Origin: Streptantibioticus ferralitis
GTDB lineage: Bacteria; Actinomycetota; Actinomycetes; Streptomycetales; Streptomycetaceae
Reading direction: 5' to 3'
NCBI RefSeq assembly: GCF_029223525.1
Contig: NZ_JARHTQ010000001.1
Coordinates: 124,001 to 188,000, forward strand
Length of the DNA: 64,000 nucleotides
Shown here: positions 21,874-32,783 of the stretch, piece by piece
Position numbering within the stretch: position 1 is the stretch's first letter
How the letters are laid out: every line of letters starts with the position of its first letter
Made by a program: the position numbers and the translations under genes
The notes under the pieces: model-generated
The model's input: the letters and a program-made list of their open reading frames with translations, nothing else
Database searches by the model: none
What the model was told of the DNA's origin: nothing

Positions 21874-23001
21874 ATGACCACCGCCCCCGCAGCACCACGC
21901 CGTACCGCGCTGGACGCGGTACATCGCGCGCTGGGCGCGACCATGACCGACTTCGCGGGCTGGGACATGCCGCTGCGCTACGGAAGCGAGCGCGACGAGC
22001 ACAACGCCGTACGCGGTACGGCCGGTCTGTTCGACCTCTCCCACATGGGCGAGATCACCGTCACCGGCCCGCAGGCGGGCGAGGCGCTGGACTTCGCGCT
22101 GGTCGGGCATCTGTCGGCGCTGGCGGTCGGCCGCGCCCGGTACACCATGATCTGCACGGCCGACGGCGGGATCCTGGACGATCTGATCGTCTACCGGCTG
22201 GGCGAGGCCGAGTTCATGATCGTCGCCAATGCCTCCAACGCCCAGGTGGTGCTGGACGCCGTCACCGACCGGGCGAAGGACTTCGACGCCGAGGTGCGCG
22301 ACGACCGGGACGGGTACGCGCTGATCGCGGTGCAGGGCCCGCAGTCGCCCGCGATCCTCAAGTCGCTGACCGACGCGGACCTGGACGGCCTGAAGTACTA
22401 CGCGGGCCTGCCCGGCACCGTCGCCGGGGTGCCCGCCCTGATCGCCCGCACCGGCTACACCGGCGAGGACGGCTTCGAGCTGTTCGTCTCCCCCGCCGAT
22501 GCCGAAGCGTTGTGGCAGGCGCTCACCGAAGCGGGCCAGCCGTACGGGCTGGTGCCCTGCGGGCTGTCCTGCCGGGACACGCTGCGCCTGGAGGCGGGCA
22601 TGCCGCTGTACGGGCATGAGCTGACGACGGCGCTGACTCCGTTCGACGCCGGGCTCGGGCGCGTGGTGAAGTTCGACAAACCGGGCGATTTCATCGGCCG
22701 TCAGGCGCTTGAGCAGGCTGCCGTACAGGCCGAGGCGACGCCCCCGCGCAAACTGGTCGGGCTGGTCGCGGAAGGCCGCCGGGTACCGCGGGCCGGGTAC
22801 CCGGTGACGGTGGAGGGCGGCAGGGTGATCGGCGAGGTCACTTCCGGCGCGCCCTCCCCGACCCTGGGCAAGCCGATCGCCATCGCCTACGTCGACGCCC
22901 CGCACGCCGCCCCCGGCACGCCGGGCGTCTCGGTGGACATCCGGGGCAGCCACGAGCCGTACCAGGTCGTCGCCCTGCCGTTCTACAAGCGCCAGCGCTG
23001 A
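21874..23001 (+). CDS. gcvT: Glycine cleavage system aminomethyltransferase (T protein)
   Basis: 375 aa from ATG 21874 (MTTAPAAPRRTALDAV), with GGGAG 8-9 nt upstream. T protein releases ammonia from the aminomethyl-lipoyl H protein and forms methylene-THF. Signature stretches: GWDMPLRYGSERDEHNAVR, LFDLSHMGEI, IARTGYTGEDGFELF and the C-terminal barrel GEVTSGAPSPTLGKPIAIAYV. Controlled by the riboswitch immediately upstream. gcvH follows after 123 bp. Confidence 0.97.
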   Translation: MTTAPAAPRRTALDAVHRALGATMTDFAGWDMPLRYGSERDEHNAVRGTAGLFDLSHMGEITVTGPQAGEALDFALVGHLSALAVGRARYTMICTADGGILDDLIVYRLGEAEFMIVANASNAQVVLDAVTDRAKDFDAEVRDDRDGYALIAVQGPQSPAILKSLTDADLDGLKYYAGLPGTVAGVPALIARTGYTGEDGFELFVSPADAEALWQALTEAGQPYGLVPCGLSCRDTLRLEAGMPLYGHELTTALTPFDAGLGRVVKFDKPGDFIGRQALEQAAVQAEATPPRKLVGLVAEGRRVPRAGYPVTVEGGRVIGEVTSGAPSPTLGKPIAIAYVDAPHAAPGTPGVSVDIRGSHEPYQVVALPFYKRQR

Positions 23002-23124
23002 CCGGCTCCGCCCGTCACGGATGACCGTCCACGCTGATCCATCAGCGCGAATGCCCGCCGGGCCGACCCGCCAGAACGCCCACCCGCCGCACGAGCACGC
23101 CCTTACATCCGGGAGAATTCCGTC

Positions 23125-23505
23125 ATGAGCATCAACCCCCAGGAACTGCGTTACAGCAAGGAGCACGAGTGGCTGTCGTCCGCCGAGGACGGCATCTCCA
23201 CCGTGGGCATCACCTCGCACGCCGCCGACGCGCTCGGCGATGTGGTGTTCGTCCAGCTGCCGGAGGTCGGCGACACCGTGAGCGCGGGTGAGAGCTGCGG
23301 CGAGCTGGAGTCCACCAAGTCGGTCAGCGACCTGTACTCGCCGGTCGACGGTGAGGTCACCGAGGTCAACGAGGACGTGGTGACCGACCCGTCGCTGGTC
23401 AACTCCGCCCCGTTCGAGGGCGGTTGGCTGTTCAGGGTGCGGGTGACCGGCGAGCCCGAGGACCTGCTGTCCGCCGACGAGTACACCGCCTTCTCCGGCA
23501 ACTGA
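23125..23505 (+). CDS. gcvH: Glycine cleavage system H protein
   Basis: 126 aa lipoyl carrier shuttling the methylamine group between P, T and L proteins. The lipoylated lysine is K65 in [20 protein letters not shown]. The N-terminus [10 protein letters not shown] is diagnostic and length is normal. A GGGAGAA ribosome site precedes ATG 23125. The P protein (gcvP) is not in this cluster, the usual arrangement in Streptomyces. Confidence 0.97.
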   Translation: MSINPQELRYSKEHEWLSSAEDGISTVGITSHAADALGDVVFVQLPEVGDTVSAGESCGELESTKSVSDLYSPVDGEVTEVNEDVVTDPSLVNSAPFEGGWLFRVRVTGEPEDLLSADEYTAFSGN

Positions 23506-23518
23506 CCCGGGAGACCCG

Positions 23519-24790
23519 ATGTCGCTGATCAACAGCTCCCTGCACGAGTTCGACCCCGAGGTCGCGGCCGCCGTCGACGCCGAGCTGCACCGCCAGCAGT
23601 CCACCCTGGAGATGATCGCGTCGGAGAACTTCGCTCCGGTCGCGGTGATGGAGGCCCAGGGCTCCGTCCTGACCAACAAGTACGCCGAGGGCTACCCCGG
23701 CCGCCGCTACTACGGCGGCTGCGAGCACGTCGACGTCGCCGAGCAGATCGCCATCGACCGGGTCAAGAAGCTGTTCGGCGCGGAGCACGCGAACGTCCAG
23801 CCGCACTCGGGCGCCCAGGCCAACGCGGCCGCGATGTTCGCCCTGCTCAAGCCGGGTGACACCATCCTGGGTCTGAACCTCGCGCACGGCGGGCACCTCA
23901 CCCACGGGATGAAGATCAACTTCTCCGGCAAGCTCTACAACGTGGTGCCGTACCACGTAGACGCCGAGACCAACCGCGTCGACATGGACGAGGTCGAGCG
24001 GCTGGCCAAGGAGCACCGGCCGCAGCTGATCGTGGCGGGCTGGTCGGCGTACCCGCGCCAGCTGGACTTCGCCGCGTTCCGCCGGATCGCCGACGAGGTC
24101 GGCGCGTACCTCATGGTCGACATGGCGCACTTCGCCGGGCTGGTGGCGGCGGGCCTGCACCCCTCCCCCGTACCGCACGCGCACGTGGTGACCACCACCA
24201 CGCACAAGACGCTCGGCGGTCCGCGCGGCGGAGTGATCCTGTCCACCGCGGAGCTGGCCAAGAAGATCAACTCCGCGGTCTTCCCCGGCCAGCAGGGCGG
24301 TCCGCTGGAGCACGTCATCGCGGCGAAGGCGGTGGCCTTCAAGGCCGCGGCCACCGAGGAGTTCCGGGAGCGGCAGTCCCGTACCCTGGAGGGCGCGAAG
24401 ATCCTCGCCGAGCGGCTGACCCAGCCGGACGCGACGGAGGCGGGCATCTCGGTGCTGTCCGGCGGCACGGACGTCCACCTCGTCCTGGTCGATCTGCGCA
24501 GCAGCGAGCTCGACGGCCAGCAGGCCGAGGACCGGCTGCACGAGATCGGCATCACGGTCAACCGCAACGCGGTGCCGAACGACCCGCGTCCGCCGATGGT
24601 CACCTCGGGCCTGCGGATCGGCACTCCCGCGCTGGCCACCCGTGGCTTCGGCGCGGCCGAGTTCCGTGAGGTGGCGGACATCATCGCCGAGGCCTTGAAG
24701 CCGTCCTACGACGCGGGGACAGCCGAGGGCCTCAAGGCCCGCGTGACGGCGCTCGCCACGAAGTACCCGCTGTACCCCGGGCTGAACTAG
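23519..24790 (+). CDS. glyA: Serine hydroxymethyltransferase
   Basis: 423-aa PLP enzyme interconverting serine and glycine with THF. The PLP lysine is K230 in [16 protein letters not shown]. Other signatures are [24 protein letters not shown] and [11 protein letters not shown]. It starts 13 bp after gcvH, so it very likely belongs to the same riboswitch-controlled transcript. Together the genes convert two glycines to one serine. Confidence 0.97.
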   Translation: MSLINSSLHEFDPEVAAAVDAELHRQQSTLEMIASENFAPVAVMEAQGSVLTNKYAEGYPGRRYYGGCEHVDVAEQIAIDRVKKLFGAEHANVQPHSGAQANAAAMFALLKPGDTILGLNLAHGGHLTHGMKINFSGKLYNVVPYHVDAETNRVDMDEVERLAKEHRPQLIVAGWSAYPRQLDFAAFRRIADEVGAYLMVDMAHFAGLVAAGLHPSPVPHAHVVTTTTHKTLGGPRGGVILSTAELAKKINSAVFPGQQGGPLEHVIAAKAVAFKAAATEEFRERQSRTLEGAKILAERLTQPDATEAGISVLSGGTDVHLVLVDLRSSELDGQQAEDRLHEIGITVNRNAVPNDPRPPMVTSGLRIGTPALATRGFGAAEFREVADIIAEALKPSYDAGTAEGLKARVTALATKYPLYPGLN

Positions 24791-24806
24791 TCCGGGTCCG
24801 GCTGAC

Positions 24807-24842
24807 GGGGCACCGTGCACACTGGACGTGCGCCGGTGCCCC
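24807..24842 (+). terminator. Hairpin between glyA and sdaA
   Basis: GGGGCACCG (24807-24815) pairs with CGGTGCCCC (24834-24842), and inner GCAC/GTGC can extend the stem. It sits 16 bp after the glyA stop and 52 bp before sdaA. It may terminate or attenuate the gcv-glyA transcript. No U-tract follows, as is common in Streptomyces. Confidence 0.5.
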
Positions 24843-24894
24843 GCGCCACGCATCACAGAGCGCATCACCCACGCGCCGACAAAGGAGTCTCCCC

Positions 24895-26275
<1,381 letters not shown>

Positions 26276-26277
<2 letters not shown>

Positions 26278-26415
26278 GCGGATGGCCCTGACCTGCGACT
26301 TTGCCTCTTTCAGAGCTGTCGGGGCCTTCCCTTCTTACCTGGTGGATTGTCCCCGAAAAGTCCCCGGGACAGAGCTGAAAGTCCCCGAAAAGTCCCCAGG
26401 AAATCTCCAGCACGA
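26276..26415. other. Element left arm with repeated GTCCCC(G)AAAAGT sites
   Basis: Directly after the att repeat, GTCCCCGAAAAGTCCCC occurs at 26350-26366 and again at 26383-26399, with CCCTGACCTGCG at 26286-26297. The same layout follows the second att copy at 46284-46420 (there GTCCCTGAAAAGTCCCT), about 80-85% similar by eye. Clustered short direct repeats beside an att core resemble integrase arm-type sites. No gene is supported here. Confidence 0.55.
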
Positions 26416-26519
26416 TGGGCGCTGACCAGCCCATTCGGGTCACTGGCCAAGCCCGTCCGCCGACGGGGAGCGCCGGAGGGCAGGTGCTCCGGCCTCGGAA
26501 CTGCGGCTGCTGGACCGGC

Positions 26520-26970
26520 TGCCGGAGCCCGTCTGCGACAGTCGGTGCACAAGGTCACCACCGAGCCGTTCCCGGACGGCTCCTTCGACGTGATCCACGC
26601 CCGGCTGGTGCTCAGCCGTCTCCCGCAGTGCGACGACGTCATGCAGTGAGGTCATGCAGCGCTGGAGCAGCCTGATTTTCGGCACGCTCGACACCGGCAG
26701 CTGGTGGGCGCGCAACTGGCCTGGCTCGCTCCTCGGGTACGGCTACCGGGACGTCGGGGCGAACAGCTCACCCAGAACCTGCGGGGCGGCAACCGGCTCG
26801 CTGACTTCTGGCGGCTCACGGTGGACATATCGAGGGAGCAGCTGATCGCGGGCGGCTATGTGACGCCGTACGAACTGGATGAGTTCCACGCCCTGTTGCG
26901 CGACGACGACTTCCGGGACCTGGCACTCGCGCTGGGGCAGTCCTGGGGCCACAGGTCGGGGCCACGGGCG
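26520..26970 (+). pseudogene. Decayed SAM-dependent methyltransferase remnant
   Basis: Two fragments in one frame resemble an actinobacterial class I methyltransferase: FPDGSFDVIHARLVLSRLP (the post-motif II region) followed by an in-frame stop at 26647-26649, then GGNRLADFWRLTVDISREQL through YELDEFHALLRDDDFRDLAL near the C-terminus. The motif I region (GxGxG) is not recognisable and the segment between the fragments is missing. The gene is inactive. It lies just inside the left end of island 1. Confidence 0.6.
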
Positions 26971-27050
26971 CGCAGTCCACCGGACTCGCCGCCGCCCAGA
27001 CGGGCACCGCGCGTCGGTCTGCTCTCCACCGGGTCACTGGGCTGTTGCCG

Positions 27051-27265
27051 GATGTGATCGCTGAACTCATCACTGAGGTGGGCACGTTGCGGCACGAGCA
27101 GCTCGGGCTCGGCTGCGGCGTCGGGCTGTGAGAGCCGGGGTGATGCGCAAGCTCGTCTTCGTCGACCGACTGCTGGCCACACTGGTGAATCTGCGCCATG
27201 GAACCACTCATGACGTGCTGATCGGGTTCGACTCCCCCGGGCTCCACCCGGCAAATATCATCTGA
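27051..27265 (+). pseudogene. IS5-like transposase N-terminal scrap (frameshifted)
   Basis: DVIAELITEVGTLRHEQ (from 27051) and, in another frame, KLVFVDRLLATLVNLRHGTT followed by HDVL (27143-27223) match the start of IS5-family transposases seen in actinobacteria. The catalytic DDE part is absent, so this is a residue of an old insertion. The ORF then runs into a tRNA/tmRNA-like 3' end word (GGGTTCGACTCCCCCGGGCT at about 27224) and stops at 27265. Confidence 0.55.
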
Positions 27266-27421
27266 CCTGCAGAAACGGGGATGTATAGGTATTTTTGTGC
27301 CAGTTTCAACCCGCAGGTGCGCGGTCGGCCGTCGAAGGTGGCACTGCCAGTGACAGTCTCCCCAGGAGTGCTGTCAAGGGGGATCTGGCTGGTGGGAGCG
27401 GGGCCCAGGAGTCTGGGGAGC

Positions 27422-28864
27422 ATGACAACCGCTGATACCGCCGCGACGGCAGAAGCCGCGCAGTCGACGCCAACCGCCGTACGGATGACCGGGCGCCAGG
27501 TCGCCGCCCTGGTGGTGCTGCTGGCGTCGCAGTTCATGATGGCCGCCGACTTCTCCGTGCTGAACGTGGCGCTGCCCGAAGTCGGCACGTCCCTCGGGTT
27601 CTCCACGGGGAGCCTGCAGTGGATCACCACGACCTTCGCCTTGTGTGCCGCCGGGTGCACGCTGGTCTTCGGCCGGGTCGGGGACTATGTGGGCCGCCGG
27701 CGCATCTTCACCGTCGGCATGGTCGTCCTGACCGTCTCCTCGCTCGTCGGTGGCGTCGCCCAGTCGCCGGCGATGCTGCTGGCCGCCCGTACGCTGCAGG
27801 GCTTGGCCACCGCCGCCGTCACGCCGGCCGCGCTCGCCCTGCTCACCACCGCCTTCACCGAGCCCGCGTTGCGCACCAAGGCCCTCGGCCTCAACAGCGT
27901 GATGATGAGTTCCGGCTTCAGTGTCGGGGCGATCCTGGGCGGTGTCCTCACGGACGTGTTCTCCTGGCGCTGGGCCTTCTTCATCAACATCCCCGTGGCC
28001 ATCGCGGCGATCGTCGTCGTGCCGATGGTCGTCGACGAGAGCCGGGCCGAGCAGCGCAGCCGGATCGATCTGCCGGGTGCACTGCTGATCACCCTGGGGC
28101 TGTTCGCCGGGATCTACGGCGTCACCCGCGTCGGCGAGGAGGGCCTGGACTTGACGGCCAGCATCGCGCTGATCGTCGCCGCCGTGCTGCTGGGTGTCTT
28201 CTGGGCCGTGGAGAGCCGTACCGCCGACGCCCTGGTCCCGGTGAAGATCCTCAAGAGGCCCGACATCGCCTTCGGCAACCTGGCCGCGCTGTTCATCTTC
28301 GGCGGCGAGACCGCGCTGATCTTCTTCACCGGTCTGTACGTCCAGAACGTGCTCGGCCTGTCGCCCCTGGTGGCGGGCCTGGTGCTGCTCGGCATCGGCG
28401 TCGGCCAGATCATCGCCGGCACCGTCGGTCCGCGCATCCTCCAGCGGGTCTCGCCGCGCACGATGCTCGGAGTCTCCCTGGCTTTGCAGGGCGCGTTCAT
28501 GCTGCCGGCGCTGTGGGCGACCTCGGAGTCCGTCTGGCTGGTCCCGCTCATCGTGACCCAGTTCGTGAACGCCTTCTTCTCCATGATGGCGGCGCTGTGC
28601 TTCATGGTCATCGCCACCTCGTCCGTCGACGCCGACGCGCAGGGCATGGCGACCGGCATGGCTACCCAGAGCCAGCAGGTCGGCATCGCAATCGGCATCC
28701 CGCTGGTGAGCGCGGTGTTCGCCGCGGGCATCGGGCAGGGCACCGTGACCACCGCCGAGGAACTCACCGGAATCCACACGGCGATCGGCGTGGCCGGCTT
28801 CTCCCAGCTCGCCGTGGGTCTTCTGCTCTGGCTGGTGCTGCGACGCAAGGCGGAACAGCAGTAG
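27422..28864 (+). CDS. DHA2-family MFS drug/metabolite exporter
   Basis: 480 aa from ATG 27422 (MTTADTAATAEAAQST), with GGGGAG upstream; the open frame begins earlier at 27281 without support. About 14 membrane segments, as in DHA2 (EmrB/QacA-like) proton antiporters. Motif A is FGRVGDYVGRRRIF; motif C-like GFSVGAILGGVLTDVFSWRWAF follows in TM5. The transport family exports drugs and natural products, so it may export the product of the AvrD operon in this island. It is followed by a MmyB-type regulator in the same direction. Confidence 0.9.
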   Translation: MTTADTAATAEAAQSTPTAVRMTGRQVAALVVLLASQFMMAADFSVLNVALPEVGTSLGFSTGSLQWITTTFALCAAGCTLVFGRVGDYVGRRRIFTVGMVVLTVSSLVGGVAQSPAMLLAARTLQGLATAAVTPAALALLTTAFTEPALRTKALGLNSVMMSSGFSVGAILGGVLTDVFSWRWAFFINIPVAIAAIVVVPMVVDESRAEQRSRIDLPGALLITLGLFAGIYGVTRVGEEGLDLTASIALIVAAVLLGVFWAVESRTADALVPVKILKRPDIAFGNLAALFIFGGETALIFFTGLYVQNVLGLSPLVAGLVLLGIGVGQIIAGTVGPRILQRVSPRTMLGVSLALQGAFMLPALWATSESVWLVPLIVTQFVNAFFSMMAALCFMVIATSSVDADAQGMATGMATQSQQVGIAIGIPLVSAVFAAGIGQGTVTTAEELTGIHTAIGVAGFSQLAVGLLLWLVLRRKAEQQ

Positions 28865-28996
28865 CGGCAGCCACCGCGCCGGACGGACGCGGTGGCCGGT
28901 ACGGCCGGGAGTGCGGCGGGTTCCGCTCTCCCGGCCGTTGTGGCACCAGTCACCGTGGTTCCAGGCGACGTTGCCCATGCCATAAGGGAGTTCATA

Positions 28997-29866
28997 ATGA
29001 GAAAGGTGGACCAGATCGTGAACACCGACCTCGGCAGTTATCTACGACAGATGCGCGAGCGTGTCCGGCCGGAGCAGAGGGGGCTGCGGACCAGTGGCTC
29101 GCGTCGGGTGCCGGGGCTGCGCCGGGAGGAAGTGGCCGCGCTGGCGGGGGTGAGCCAGACCTACTACACGCGTCTCGAGCAGTCCCAGACCGCGCATGCC
29201 TCGCCGCAGGTGCTGCTCTCCATCGCCCGCGCCCTGGATCTCAGCACCGACGAACGGGACTACCTGCTCAAGATCGGCACACCCGTACAGGATCCGCACC
29301 AGCCAGCGCCCCAGGCCGACCAGCTCAGCCCCAGCACCAAGATGCTGATGGCGTCGCTGGGCAATGTGGCGGCGGCAGTGCTGAACTACCGGTGCGACAT
29401 CCTGGCCTGGAACTCGCTGTACCACAAACTGTTCGCGCCGCACCTCGACTTCGACGTCACCGAGGACGGCGACCGGCGGCCCAACATCATCAAGATGAAC
29501 TACCTCGACGACAACGTCCGGGCGCTGTACGCGGACTGGGCGGCGGAGTCCGAGTCGAACGTGACGTATCTGCGGTTCATCTCCGGAAACCACCGGCACG
29601 ATCCGCGGCTTGCCGAGTTGATCGGTGAACTGACCATCCAGAGCGAGGAGTTCGCGGCGCTCTGGTGCCGTCAGCGGGTGTCCAACTGCATCGAGGGGAC
29701 GAAGCTCTTCGACCATCCGGTCATCGGCGAACTGGAGTTGATGTACCAGTCCGCGGACCTGCAGGACGGCAACATCCTGAAGTTCTACCACGCGGAGCCA
29801 GACTCCCCGCACGAGGCGGCGCTGCAGCTCCTCACGGTGGATCTGGACTCCGTGCACCACCGCTGA
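28997..29866 (+). CDS. XRE-family regulator with MmyB-like ligand-binding domain
   Basis: 289 aa from ATG 28997, preceded by AAGGGAG. The N-terminal helix-turn-helix is RRVPGLRREEVAALAGVSQT, followed by TYYTRLEQ. The C-terminal MmyB-type (PAS-like) domain contains CDILAWNSLYHKLFA and EEFAALWCRQRVSN. Such regulators often control an adjacent exporter or oxidoreductase and sense small ligands. Encoded 132 bp after the MFS exporter, it may regulate it or the AvrD cluster. Confidence 0.9.
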   Translation: MRKVDQIVNTDLGSYLRQMRERVRPEQRGLRTSGSRRVPGLRREEVAALAGVSQTYYTRLEQSQTAHASPQVLLSIARALDLSTDERDYLLKIGTPVQDPHQPAPQADQLSPSTKMLMASLGNVAAAVLNYRCDILAWNSLYHKLFAPHLDFDVTEDGDRRPNIIKMNYLDDNVRALYADWAAESESNVTYLRFISGNHRHDPRLAELIGELTIQSEEFAALWCRQRVSNCIEGTKLFDHPVIGELELMYQSADLQDGNILKFYHAEPDSPHEAALQLLTVDLDSVHHR

Positions 29867-29906
29867 GCGGCCCGGAACCGACACGGACAGGAGGAGGTCC
29901 CGGTCC

Positions 29907-31763
29907 GAGGAACAGGATGCTGACTCTGTCGGGGACCTTGGGGATCCCCGGCGGGGCAGCATGATCAACGGGCATGCTCGGCTCTGTTCAAGGACCGATG
30001 CAGTTGTCGAGGTGCCCGTTGTCGCTCCGCGCCCGTTCTGGTGAGCAAGTCCCTTCTCTGACCGTGCAGATGGCGCGAGCGAGCAACCCGGGCGGTACAA
30101 CGGCGATGTGGGTGAGAGACCACCTCGACGGGCTGTGGCGTGATCAGGACTTCGCCGACTGGTACCCGCGCGACTGCCGCCCGGGTCTCTCGCCCGCCCG
30201 GCTGGCCACCGTCTGTGTGCTGCAGTTCCTGCTCGGTCTGTCGGACCGGCAGGCGGCCGAGGCGGTTCGCTACCGCATCGATTTCAAGTACGCGCTGGCC
30301 ATGGAACTGGACGATCCCGGCTTCCACCACAGCGTGCTGGCCGACTTTCGCGAGCGTCTCACCGAGGGCGGCCGAGCCGACCGTCTCCTCGACCTCGCGC
30401 TCGCGCGCCTGAAGGAGGCCGGTCTCGTCCGCGAGCGCACCACCCAGCGCACGGACTCCACCCACGTCCTGGCTGCGGTGCGCGACCTGACCCGGCTGGA
30501 ACTGGTCACCGGGGCCGTCCGCGCCGCGCTGGAAGAGCTGGCCGGCACCGCTCCGCACCTGCTGGCTGGCCTGGTCGACGAGGAGTGGGGGCGCCGCTAC
30601 GGCCATCCGGTCCGTCTGGGCAAGAACCCCACCCGCCCCAAGACCAGGATCCTTGCCACAGGCGGCGACGCCATCCGGCTGCTGGAGCACGTCGGGGAGC
30701 AATGGGGCGGATCGCCTCTCCGGTCCCCGGGTCCAGGCCCTGCGGCAGATCATGGTGCAGAACTACTACCGCGACGGGGCCGGTCGCCTGCGCTGGCGCA
30801 CCACCGAGGACGGCGGGCTGCCGCCCTCGGCCGTCGCGGTCGTCTCGCCCTACGACCCGACGGCCCGCTACGCGCGCCGCGGACATGCCACCCGTTGGAC
30901 AGGGTTCGTCGCACATCTCACCGAGACCTGTGATCCTGACGGCGTCAACGTGATCACGGATGTGGCCACCACCGACGCCACCGGCTACGACGCGAAGGCT
31001 CTGCCCGGCATCCACACCCGGCTGAAGCGCCGCGGGCTGCTGCTCGCCGAGCACCTGGTCGACGGCGGCTACACCTCCCTGGTCCATCTGGAACAGGCAG
31101 CCCGCAAGCACCAGGTCACGGTCACCGGACCGCTGCCGGTCAACTCCACCCGCCAGCACCGCAAGAACGACGGCTTCGGCCGCGACGACTTCCACATCGA
31201 CTTCGATCGCCGGCAGGTCACCTGCCCGCAGGGCGATACCAGCGCGGGATGGCACGGCCCCTATCCGACCTCCTCACCCACCGCGGCACCTCTGGTCGTG
31301 GCACGGTTCGCCAAGAGCCAGTGCCGTCCCTGCCCGGTCCGCACCCGCTGCACGACCACCACCGACGGCGCCCGGACCGTGGGCTTTCCCCCGCGAGAAC
31401 TCCGCGATCTGCAACTCCGAGTCCGGGCCGAGCAGCAGACACCCGAATGGCAGGCCCGGTATGCGGCCCGCTCCGGAGTGGAAGGCACCATCAACGAGCT
31501 CGCTCACGGACACGGCATGCGCCGCTGCCGCTACCGGGGACAGCAGAAAGCCCACCTACAGCACGTGTTCACAGCCATCGCCGCAAACATCGAGCGCCTC
31601 AGCCGACGGCAGCCGACCGGAGAAAGTACCCCCGTCCCGGCCGCCAACCGCCTTCCAGAACTTCCTGGACCAGCACGGAATCCCCCGGCCGAGGTCTTGG
31701 CGGTCCGCCAGAGACTGAGCAGACGACACCAAGATCCCCGACAGAGTCAGCATCCGAGGAACA
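29907..31763 (+). mobile_element. IS1182-like insertion sequence with TIRs and target duplication
   Basis: The left end GGATGCTGACTCTGTCGGGG (from 29915) is the inverse of the right end CCCCGACAGAGTCAGCATCC (ending 31755). The element, 29915-31755, is about 1.84 kb. GAGGAACA flanks it on both sides (29907-29914 and 31756-31763), consistent with an 8-bp target duplication; a 10-bp CGAGGAACAG reading with slightly shorter termini is also possible. It carries one transposase gene, now frameshifted. It inserted between the MmyB regulator and the AvrD operon. Confidence 0.88.
29998..31718 (+). pseudogene. IS1182-family transposase, two frameshifts
   Basis: Probable start MQLSRCPLSLRARSGEQ at 29998. 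The N-terminal part has LSDRQAAEAVRYRIDFKYAL and RTTQRTDSTHVLAAV (first catalytic Asp). At about 30703-30707, in a run of G after AATGGGG, the frame shifts by one and continues [40 protein letters not shown] and [21 protein letters not shown] second shift at about 31615-31640 is needed to reach the usual C-terminus [20 protein letters not shown]. Two breaks make it inactive unless they are sequencing errors. Confidence 0.8.
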
Positions 31764-31810
31764 GGACCGGGGGCTTTCGCGCTGCGGTATGCGAGAAGCC
31801 CTGCGCGGAG

Positions 31811-32758
31811 CTACGTCCGCCGGATCGCCGTGACACCCCAGGTGAAGCCCGATCCGGCGGTCGCCACGATGACCAGGTCGCCGGAGGCGATACGGCCCTC
31901 CCGCTCCAGTTGTTCCAGGGCGAGGAAGGGGTCTGCGCCGCCGAGGTGGCCGTCGAGTTCGTACTGGAAGACGCTGCGGGAGGGGTCCACACCCAGTTCG
32001 GCCAGGTATGTGCGGTGGGTGTCCTGGTTGCCGTGGGTGACGAGGAAGTACGCCACGTCGGCCACCTCCGCCCCGACCTGGGCGAGGACCTTGTGGGTCA
32101 GCGTGGTGAAGTTGTCGATGAACGCGGTGGCGAGACCGTCGAGCTTCTCGCCCCTCTCGACCTTGATCTCGCCGCCCTTGATCTCGCCATAGTACGAGTC
32201 CACCCACTGCGGATCGGTGTGGTGGGCGCCGCCGAGGACCTCGTACCTGGCGTCGGCGGAGACTAGTACGGCGGCCGCGCCGTCGGCGAAGTTGAACAGC
32301 TCGATATAGCCGGTGCCGTACTCGACGAGCTGGCTCAGCCGGTCCGCGATGATCACCAGGGCGTGCTTGTGCGTGCCCGCCCGGACCTGGTCATCCGCGA
32401 GCTTCACGGCGACCATGCCCGCGTTGCAGAAGTTGGAGACCTCGTAGCAGTGCGCCTGCTCGATCCCCAGCTCCAGGGCGATCCTCGCCGCGGGCGACCA
32501 GAAGGGCGTACCCCACTCGCTGGAGCCTGCATAGAGGACGAGGCCGATCTCGTCGAGCGCAACCGGGTTCCTGGCCAGGACGCGGGCGGCGGCGTCGCGG
32601 CCCAGGCCCCAGGAGGTCTCCCCCTCGGCCAGTACCGAGAACTTGCCCGAGGGCAGGATCTGCCCGAGCTTCTCCACGCCGTACCCGGACTCCCGGCTGA
32701 CCTCGGTGACGCTCTTCTTCCCGCTCGGCATCTCCAGAGCGAAGTCGGCTATTCCCAC
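31811..32758 (-). CDS. KAS III-like enzyme with non-canonical active site
   Basis: 315 aa from GTG 32758 ([16 protein letters not shown]) with GGAGG upstream. A thiolase-fold FabH relative: the nucleophile is C111 in [11 protein letters not shown], and a histidine occurs in [10 protein letters not shown]. Where canonical KAS III has Asn in GNTSAAS, this protein has [14 protein letters not shown], so His or Asp replaces Asn. KAS III relatives of this kind include acyltransferases that move acyl groups to alcohols instead of making C-C bonds. Last gene of the AvrD operon, 25 bp after the aldo-keto reductase. Confidence 0.8.
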   Translation of the reverse strand: MGIADFALEMPSGKKSVTEVSRESGYGVEKLGQILPSGKFSVLAEGETSWGLGRDAAARVLARNPVALDEIGLVLYAGSSEWGTPFWSPAARIALELGIEQAHCYEVSNFCNAGMVAVKLADDQVRAGTHKHALVIIADRLSQLVEYGTGYIELFNFADGAAAVLVSADARYEVLGGAHHTDPQWVDSYYGEIKGGEIKVERGEKLDGLATAFIDNFTTLTHKVLAQVGAEVADVAYFLVTHGNQDTHRTYLAELGVDPSRSVFQYELDGHLGGADPFLALEQLEREGRIASGDLVIVATAGSGFTWGVTAIRRT

Positions 32759-32783
32759 GGTTGTTCCTCCACCTGCCTGTCGG

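Noticed and set aside
27222..27249. Complete tRNA or tmRNA gene
   Set aside because: Only a T-loop-like word and a CTCCACC end are present; the T stem is mismatched and no upstream arms exist. Kept only as a possible att remnant in the findings.
30653..32266. Single long protein running from the transposase into the KAS III gene region
   Set aside because: Only the first part is transposase. After about 31620 the frame has lost transposase similarity and after 31755 it has left the IS and is antisense to the operon.
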